Positions 58,901-64,000 of a stretch of DNA of 64,000 nucleotides are shown here, one piece after another. Positions within the stretch are counted from its first letter, which is position 1, and each line of letters begins with the position of its first letter. Origin of the DNA: Chenopodium formosanum (Eukaryota; Streptophyta; Magnoliopsida; Caryophyllales; Amaranthaceae); NCBI GenBank assembly GCA_024500155.1, contig CM044865.1:33311501-33375500 (forward strand), in the 5' to 3' direction. Below the pieces are notes generated by a model. That model searched no databases and was not told the origin of the DNA. It was given only the letters and a program-made list of their open reading frames with translations. The translations under genes were made by a program, and so were the position numbers.

Positions 58901-59040
58901 TTCCACCTTCTTTCTCCAAGAACCAAAAGAAGAAGCTCAAGAGGGAGGCAAGACAATACTTGTGGGATGAACCAATCTTGTATAAACGCGGGTTGGATGG
59001 ATTGCTTCGGTCATATGGGCGTTTTAAAAACCGCAACTAA
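55981..59040 (+). pseudogene. pol: Athila pol: protease, reverse transcriptase, RNase H
   Basis: A long open stretch (55993-58662, 889 codons), then one stop at 58660 and continuation to 59040. Protease: DLGASVSLMP at about 56639 with catalytic Asp. Reverse transcriptase: MCIDYRRLNK (57678), FLDGYSGFFQI (57790) and the active-site block EVFMDDFSV (57972), all three Asp present. RNase H: MCDAIYWEIGGVLGQ (58423), TTTEKEFLAIVHSFEKF (58541) and FKDHAALKYL (58618), keeping Asp, Glu, Asp. The tail IRDKKGAENVVADQLSR (58711) is the usual link to integrase. The stop at 58660 lies right after the RNase H. Only this stop and the damage near 59040 interrupt an otherwise readable pol. Confidence 0.92.
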
Positions 59041-60058
59041 GGTTCTTTAATGTGGTTTGTGGTGGCCGCATCTCTTCAAAGATTCAAGGGGATTTGTAAA
59101 GTCATGCGACCGATGTCAAAGGGTTGGAAATATCTCCAAGAGGAATGAGATGCCTCAACAGCCTGTTCTTGGGTTAGAGGTGTTCGATGTTTCAGGGATT
59201 GACTTCATGGGACCATTCCCATCTTCATATGGTAATCAATTCATACTTGTGGCTGTGGACTATGTTTCTAAATGGGTTGAGGCCATTGCCTCCCTTACTA
59301 ATGACCACAGAGTAGTGTTGAAGTTTTTCAACAAAATCATCTTCCCAAGGTTTAGCGTACCTAAGGCTGTGATAAGCGATAACGGATCTCATTTTGTTCA
59401 CAACGCCTTCCAAAAGATGTTGAGGAAACATGGAGTGCATCAACGGTTCGGCCTTCCATATCATCCTCAATCGAGTGGCCAAGTCGAGGTCTCCAATCGT
59501 AAAATAAAGCTCATTCTTGAGAAGACGGTTGCAAGGAATAGAAAGGATTGGTCGGACAAGTTAGATGATGCTCTTTGGGCTTATAGGACGACTTTCAAGA
59601 CGCCCATTGGTACCACTCTATATCGCCTTGTCTATGGCAAGTATTGCCATCTCCCGGTGGAGCTTGAAAACCATGCTTTATGGGCAATCAAAAAGATAAA
59701 CTTTGATTTAGAAAGTGCGGGGGAGAAAAGGTGGTTGGATCTTCATGAGCTAGAGGAGCTTAGACTTGATTCTTATGACTGTGCTAGCACCTACAAAGCT
59801 CGTTCCAAATAAGCTCATGATAATCTTATTAAAAAGAAGGAGTTTTGTATGGGTGATAAAGTCCTCCTCTACCACTCGAGAATGAAGTTATTTACCGGAA
59901 AGCTCATGTCAAAATGGAGTGGTCCTTTCTTGGTGAAAGATGTTTTTGCTAATGGCACCGTGGAGATTTCTCCTTTGGATTCCTCATCTTCTTTCAAGGT
60001 TAACGGTCATCGGCTTAAGAAATATTTTGATGGAGTGTTTGTTTGTCTCATTAAATAA
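59041..60058 (+). pseudogene. Athila integrase with C-terminal domain
   Basis: Inserts element DNA into the genome. Continues pol after a deletion and frameshift near 59025-59060 that removed the His part of the HHCC zinc-binding domain (the Cys part CDRCQ remains at 59108). The catalytic triad is intact: Asp in GIDFMGPF (59199), Asp in VISDNGSHF (59370), then exactly 35 residues to Glu in GQVEVSNRK, a proper DD35E. A stop at 59810 separates the C-terminal domain (GDKVLLYHSRMKLFTGKL, WSGPFLV, GHRLKKYFDG), which ends at 60058. Confidence 0.92.
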
Positions 60059-60324
60059 ATGATTCTTTTCATACCACCTTGAGTGGGGTGGTAAACGTCG
60101 AGCTAACGACGTTAAACAAAAGCGCTTACGGGAGGCAACTCGGATTCTCACCTTTACTCTCTTTTCCTTTCATTCTTTTATTTTTGTTTTTTTTTTGTTG
60201 ATTTTTGCACTTACCCTTCTTTGTGTTTTTTGGTTTGTTTTGTAGGGTGCCTTCATTCATCATATATGGACTAAATGTAATTGTTGAGGGTGATAAGAGT
60301 TTTTAGAGTGTAGGGGAGAGGGCA
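60059..60324 (+). other. Conserved post-pol block of Athila
   Basis: GTCGAGCTAACGACGTTAAA and GCGCTTACGGGAGGCAACTC right after the pol stop form a block I recognise from Athila elements generally, between pol and the env-like gene. It is followed by T-rich sequence. The role is not known; a splice or packaging signal for the downstream gene would fit. Confidence 0.6.
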
Positions 60325-60615
60325 CCCCGCGGGCTTGGAGAGGCCTCGGGTGCCCTTGCTTTCAATAGTGGAAATCGGATCAGTAGCTCTCCGCGGTCTA
60401 TCTGCGGGCTCTCCGCGGGCGCGGGTGCCTTAGAGAGAGCGCGGGGGAAATTCTGAGAGAGCGCGGCTCATTTTCTAAAATTTGGATCAGGAACTCTCTG
60501 CGGGCCCGGCAATATTGGAGCTTTCCAGAAACTCTCCGCGGTTGCCCCGCGGTCTCTCCGCGGGCGCGGCAATATTGGAGCGGGCGTGGCTTTGTTGAGA
60601 GAGGGCGCGGGGATC
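60325..60615. repeat. Internal GCGGGCGCGGG motif cluster of Athila IX
   Basis: CCGCGGGC, CCGCGGTC and GCGGGCGCGG variants through about 290 bases, the same motif set as in the LTR at 52998-53315. After it comes a pyrimidine-rich leader (60630-60800) like the leader after the LTR TATA box, then the env-like gene. The layout is that of a second promoter. Confidence 0.85.
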
Positions 60616-61225
60616 TGGGTTTTAATTAGCCTGGTTCCTCTCTCTTTCTCTTTCCTCTTTAATTTTCCCTTTCACTCTTAATATTCCCCATTCTCTCTCT
60701 TCCTTCTCTCAAACCCTAACCCCCAAATCATCTCTTTCCCTCAATTTTACTCAAATTCACCTTTATTTTCTCTTAAATTTCCATCCAAACTTCCTTCATA
60801 CTCCATTTTCATCAAGTTTGCTCTTCTTTCTCGTTGTTTTCTTCGGGAATTTCGAGTCTGCTCGGTTTTGTGCTTTATTTGAGTCTTCAGTCATGGTATA
60901 CTTCTCACCTTTGTTTTATTTTTGTCAATTTCAATTGATTTTTATTCATTGGTTGTGAGTGGCCTTGATTAAGTTTTAGTATGATGTTTTTGGTTGTTTG
61001 TATGGTGGTTTTGGAATTATTTTGGATGTTTTTGTGCTTCTTTTTGTGATAGCTTGTTAATATTGTTGGTTGTTGTTGGATTTTTGGTTGTTTGTTGCTT
61101 GTAACAGGTACTTTGTAGTTTGTGGTGGTTTTGTGTGGTCTTGTGAATGGAGGTTTGTTCACGTTGGTGGTAGTGTTGAAGTTGGGTGTTTTTTGTGATT
61201 CATTGTATTGGTTGAGCTTGAAACT
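60616..61225 (+). other. Leader before the Athila env-like gene
   Basis: CT-rich (60630-60800) and then T/G-rich. A possible intron runs from GGTATA at 60896 to TTGTAACAG at about 61107, but this is weak. No open frame is conserved. Confidence 0.45.
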
Positions 61226-62720
61226 ATGGATTTGTTGAGGAGAGTTAAGAGTATCAAGAGAAGTTCAAACCAATCCCCCGGCCAATCATCTCGTGGCCAA
61301 CCTTCAAACACCGAACCCCCTCAAAACCAAACTACTTAAGATAATGCCCCACCTCCTCCTTTACCCCCTCTTAAATTTCATAACCGGGCTAAACACACCC
61401 CTATCTATAATAAAATGAAATCCCGGAAATTTAGACCATCCCGCAACTATTTTCTCGAGGATATGGAAAAATTGGGTGTTGATGCCGATATTAACATTTT
61501 GCTCCGTAATCTTGGTTTGGTTGAGTTTGTAAAGTCATCCCCCCGAACTTCTTTGGAACCATGCATTGAATTTTTCTCCACCTTTGAGTTTAATATGACG
61601 GGGGATACTGACTATATCATCTCTTTTCAACTTTTCAATTCTAAACATACCATGAACCTTGCGGAATTCAACAAAGCCCTTGGTTTCAACCCAAATACCG
61701 ACATCATTGAGCCCTTGGTTGCCCTTCACAAGACCGAATACAATGAGGTTGCTTGTGGAGAGCCATATCTAGGAAGAAGTCATTTGACTCTAAGGAATCG
61801 CTTGCTAGCGAGATCATTCACCCGGCTCTTCGTATTCTCCACCGGATTCTTGGGTATACAATGTTTAGTAAGCAAGATCTTAGGAAGCTTTCGAGGGAGA
61901 AGATCTTGGTGCTTTGGATGGCTACAAGGCCGGATTTGGTGCCAAGGTTGAATTTTGGGTATCTTTTCATGAATTGTTGTAAGTTGATCGCCAATGGGAA
62001 GAAGACGGGTGAGATTCATTGTGGTGGTATGATTACTAGATTGGTGCATTATTTCAAGCAAGAGCGTTTCTTGAGGTCTTCCACTCCGATAAAAAAGAGT
62101 GAAGACATGTATTTGGATATGAAGCAACTCAACACCTTGCGCTTCATTTCTAAAACTAAGGGAAACAGTGGGTACTCTTGGTTAGTGCGTAATGTGCACC
62201 ATTGTATGCTCCCAACCCAGCTGCCACCTCAATCACTCGAGTGGCTAGGATTGTTTGGAGGATATCCGAGGATGACCGGAGGGTTGAGAATGTTATGGAG
62301 GAGGATGATGGTGATAAGGACGATGATGATGATGATGGGCATGATGGTGAAGGTGGAGAGGGAGAAGGTGGTGAAGATGAAGAGGATGAAGAAGAGCAAC
62401 AACAACAGCAACCGCAACAAAGAGGAAGAAGAAGACAACAACATCACCAACAAGACAACCAAGGAGATGCATATCTCCGTGAGATGGAGGCTATGCGTGA
62501 GCATATGGAGCGCATGCAAGGTATGTATTCGAACCATCAAACTTTGTCTTTTCAAACTAGCTCCCTATATGACGCTAGTGTGCGCAGGGGGGAGGTCACT
62601 TCTCCGGTGAACTACCCTTATGTGCCGCCCCAACAAGGGCCGGTGCCATCTCGGGGTGGTGACAACCTCCCCACGTACCCATATTGGCCCGGGGTTGCGA
62701 ACCCCGATGAGCCAAGGCGT
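61226..62720 (+). pseudogene. Athila ORF1 / env-like gene, broken and truncated
   Basis: Start ATG 61226 (MDLLRRVKSIKRSSNQ). A stop at 61337 and frameshifts near 61770 and 62200 break it into three frames. The first part (LGVDADINILLRNLGLVEFV, CIEFFSTFEFN, MNLAEFNKALGF) and the second (ILVLWMATRP, NFGYLFMNC) match the Athila ORF-1 protein family, which also resembles the plant-mobile-domain genes of Tat elements in position and outline. The third part is a very acidic Asp/Glu/Gly stretch, a Gln/Arg-rich coil and a Pro/Tyr-rich tail cut at 62720. I see no membrane segment in the readable parts, so the name 'env-like' is conventional only. Confidence 0.85.
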
Positions 62721-63387
62721 TGTTTCGGGGGTTTTTGTCCCTCGGGAGAGTTACAACACTGAAACTGGATTCAACTGAGGATGCCTGTACCTGCAAAGCA
62801 AACGGACCGCCGGATGGTCGGTGGTCCGCCTCCGAAGATTAAGTTAGCAAAAGTTCGGAAATAAAACGTGCGGAAGTAAAGTTATCTGCTTGGATTTCAA
62901 GCTCAGGTAGAGTGTTGCGTGTTCTTTGAAAACGACAGCTCTGTGGTAAGTGACGTATTGTCTCGTATTGCGTGTCAAATGTTCTCTCTCTTTTTTGTGG
63001 TTGTTGTTGTGTTTCAATTGTTCGTCATAAATGACATCATGCCCCTATAAATAGGGTCCTTTTGAAAAGTGTGCCTTCATAGGATCTGGTGACCTAGGAG
63101 TTAGGTTACGCCGTTTTGCGGCGCCTCGGGATTTGGGCCTTGGAAGGCCGCCATCCCAGGGCCAATGCCTGAGTGACAGTGTCACTGTGCCTAATGGATT
63201 TTGAAGCACTTTTGGTGTGTCACGTGTCGCCACCTGAATGGTCCCTGCTGGACCTTCAGTCCACGTAGGACGGAGAAGAGTCCTCCCTCCATGTGTCATC
63301 ATTCCATAGGTCCAAATGGCACCTATATGGAGGACACGTGGCACTTTCTGATTGGGCCACTTGGCCGGGTATAAAATACCCAAATCA
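62721..63387 (-). repeat. LTR D, 3' LTR of element VI
   Basis: 667 bases, TGTTTCGGGGGTTTTTGTCC to ATACCCAAATCA. U3 (right side) contains GTCACGTGTC (about 63219) and GACACGTGGC (about 63333). The TATA region at about 63053-63062 reads CTATAAATAG on the plus strand, CTATTTATAG in the LTR sense. Confidence 0.9.
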
Positions 63388-63400
63388 TTTGCCCCTCACA
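63388..63400 (-). other. Polypurine tract of element VI
   Basis: TTTGCCCCTCACA is the complement of the tract seen before LTR C. Confidence 0.8.
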
Positions 63401-63734
63401 GGGGCCACGTGCATTGCACGTGACTCCTGTGACAGGTGTCAGCATTTGAGTGATCAGATTCGAAAATTTACTGGAGGGAAAAAATTAGGGTTTTACCCCC
63501 TATAAATAGTAAGGTTTGACCCCCCTTCTTGAATTTACACCTTGGTGAATCTCTGAAGAATCTTGGACTTTTTGACTTAAAGAATCTCAAAATTCCCTAA
63601 GCGTTTTTCAAGCATCCGACACTCGGCTACCAGTTCGACTGTTCCTTAGTCAACCAGGCGTCTTTCTCCCTTCTTTTAAAGGTAACGCCTGTATTTTCAT
63701 TTTATTCTTCATTTTTTCTTTATTTTCGAAAAAA
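63401..63734 (+). promoter_or_regulatory. Antisense promoter and leader of element VI
   Basis: Palindromes GCCACGTGC and GCACGTGAC (63404-63424), then the TATA box CTATAAATAG at 63501-63510, then a CT-rich leader. AAAGGTAACG at 63679 looks like a splice donor matching one in element V. The TATA to ATG distance is about 225 bases, as in V. Confidence 0.65.
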
Positions 63735-64000
63735 ATGGTTCCCCAGTTGCATGCGGCACGGCGTAGGATAGTGATCAGCCGGTCACCGGGGACGGCTGAA
63801 TCTAGAAGTAGCAGTGCCGAATGCTTGGCCAAAGATCCTGCTTTGCAAACTTCTCCGAATCTGACCGTTTCCGTGTCTGTGCAGGACACTATGGCCAGGA
63901 CCAAAAGAACAGCAAGGCAGTGTAGCTCCGATGGAGTTTTCTACCATTCGAACGGGTCGACTGTTTATTCAGACGGCTCAATAAGAGTGCCTCAAAGTGA
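63735..64000 (+). CDS. Antisense gene of element VI, first exon, partial
   Basis: Plus-strand frame from ATG 63735 to the window end, 88 codons, open. It is homologous to the start of the five-exon gene of element V: SRSPGTAESRSSS against SRSPRTAESRTGS, and SVSVQDTMARTKRTA against SYVSVQDTMARTMQTA. The first 12 residues differ. The homology, the shared promoter layout and the shared place beside the PPT show that this gene is a regular part of the family. Its Transposase_28-like and coiled-coil parts would lie beyond 64000. Function is unknown. Confidence 0.75.
   Translation, partial: MVPQLHAARRRIVISRSPGTAESRSSSAECLAKDPALQTSPNLTVSVSVQDTMARTKRTARQCSSDGVFYHSNGSTVYSDGSIRVPQS

Larger units (their letters stand above)
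52678..62720 (+). mobile_element. Athila retrotransposon IX, nearly complete, 3' end cut off
   Basis: 5' LTR, tRNA-Asp primer site, gag, protease, RT, RNase H, integrase, a conserved post-pol block, a GC-rich segment and an Athila ORF1/env-like gene, in that order. The 3' LTR is not in the window because element VI is inserted at 62721. Every gene carries stops or frameshifts, so the copy is inactive, though most catalytic residues remain. Confidence 0.95.
62721..64000 (-). mobile_element. LTR retrotransposon VI, 3' part
   Basis: Reverse-oriented LTR D, PPT, antisense promoter and first exon of an antisense gene; the rest lies right of the window. Inserted in the Athila env-like gene, probably at GGCGT (62716-62720). 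Same family group as V and IV by LTR ends (CCCTCGGGAG, GGAGGCGG), PPT and antisense gene. Confidence 0.85.

Noticed and set aside
1..64000. A host gene or host operon-like system
   Set aside because: All recognisable coding similarity belongs to transposable elements; remaining frames are short, low complexity or repeats.

Overview
The window looks like intergenic DNA from a large, repeat-rich flowering-plant genome. All coding similarity I can recognise belongs to plant transposable elements: Ty3/gypsy lineages Tat and Athila, a Copia-like element, and a CACTA DNA transposon. I found no host gene, rRNA, intact tRNA gene or CRISPR array. The lineage mix and AT-rich composition suit a eudicot, but the species cannot be read from the sequence.

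Layout. The oldest layer, T0, is a Tat-type element on the minus strand. Its pol gene lies in pieces at 3837-4205, 39096-41406, 42439-43113 and 48406-48665. Into it went: T1 (plus, its 3' end and LTR fill 1-3547); an Athila element A0 (plus, 10566-39095, itself interrupted); a solo Tat LTR (41407-42438); a Copia-like non-autonomous element VIII (43114-48405); and a Tat element T4 (minus, from 48666). A0 carries T2 on its left (plus, 4206-10565, 5' LTR lost), a CACTA element (11427-12947), a gag-only Tat element T3 (minus, 13428-30977) and an Athila-like element VII of unknown coding content (minus, 31526-38247). T3 in turn holds element IV (21397-30967), which contains the 3' end of a related plus-strand element V with a five-exon antisense gene. 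T4 is interrupted by a full-featured but decayed Athila (IX, plus, 52678-62720), and that is interrupted by element VI (minus, from 62721). Target-site duplications support several steps: GGTGT (IV), GTGAT (T3), GTATT (VII), TAACT (VIII), CCAGC/CCAGT (solo LTR), TTT (CACTA).

How the parts work together. Athila IX has gag, protease, RT, RNase H, DD35E integrase and an Athila ORF1/env-like gene, all damaged. T2 and T3 keep only gag, intact in T3, so they would depend on another element's pol. T1, T4, V and VI belong to groups in which an extra gene is read antisense from between pol and the 3' LTR; V, VI and T4 show such genes.

The most unusual pattern is that each family carries its own set of short GC-rich palindromes, and the same set appears both in the LTR upstream of the TATA box and again inside the element next to a second gene start: CCGTGTCACGG in T1, GCGGGCGCGGG in Athila IX, CACGTG types in V and VI, GTCGCC types in T3 and T4. 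A second oddity is a 34-base copy of the 3' end of mature tRNA-Asp joined to an LTR tail at 45831-45910, which looks like integrated tRNA-primed strong-stop DNA.
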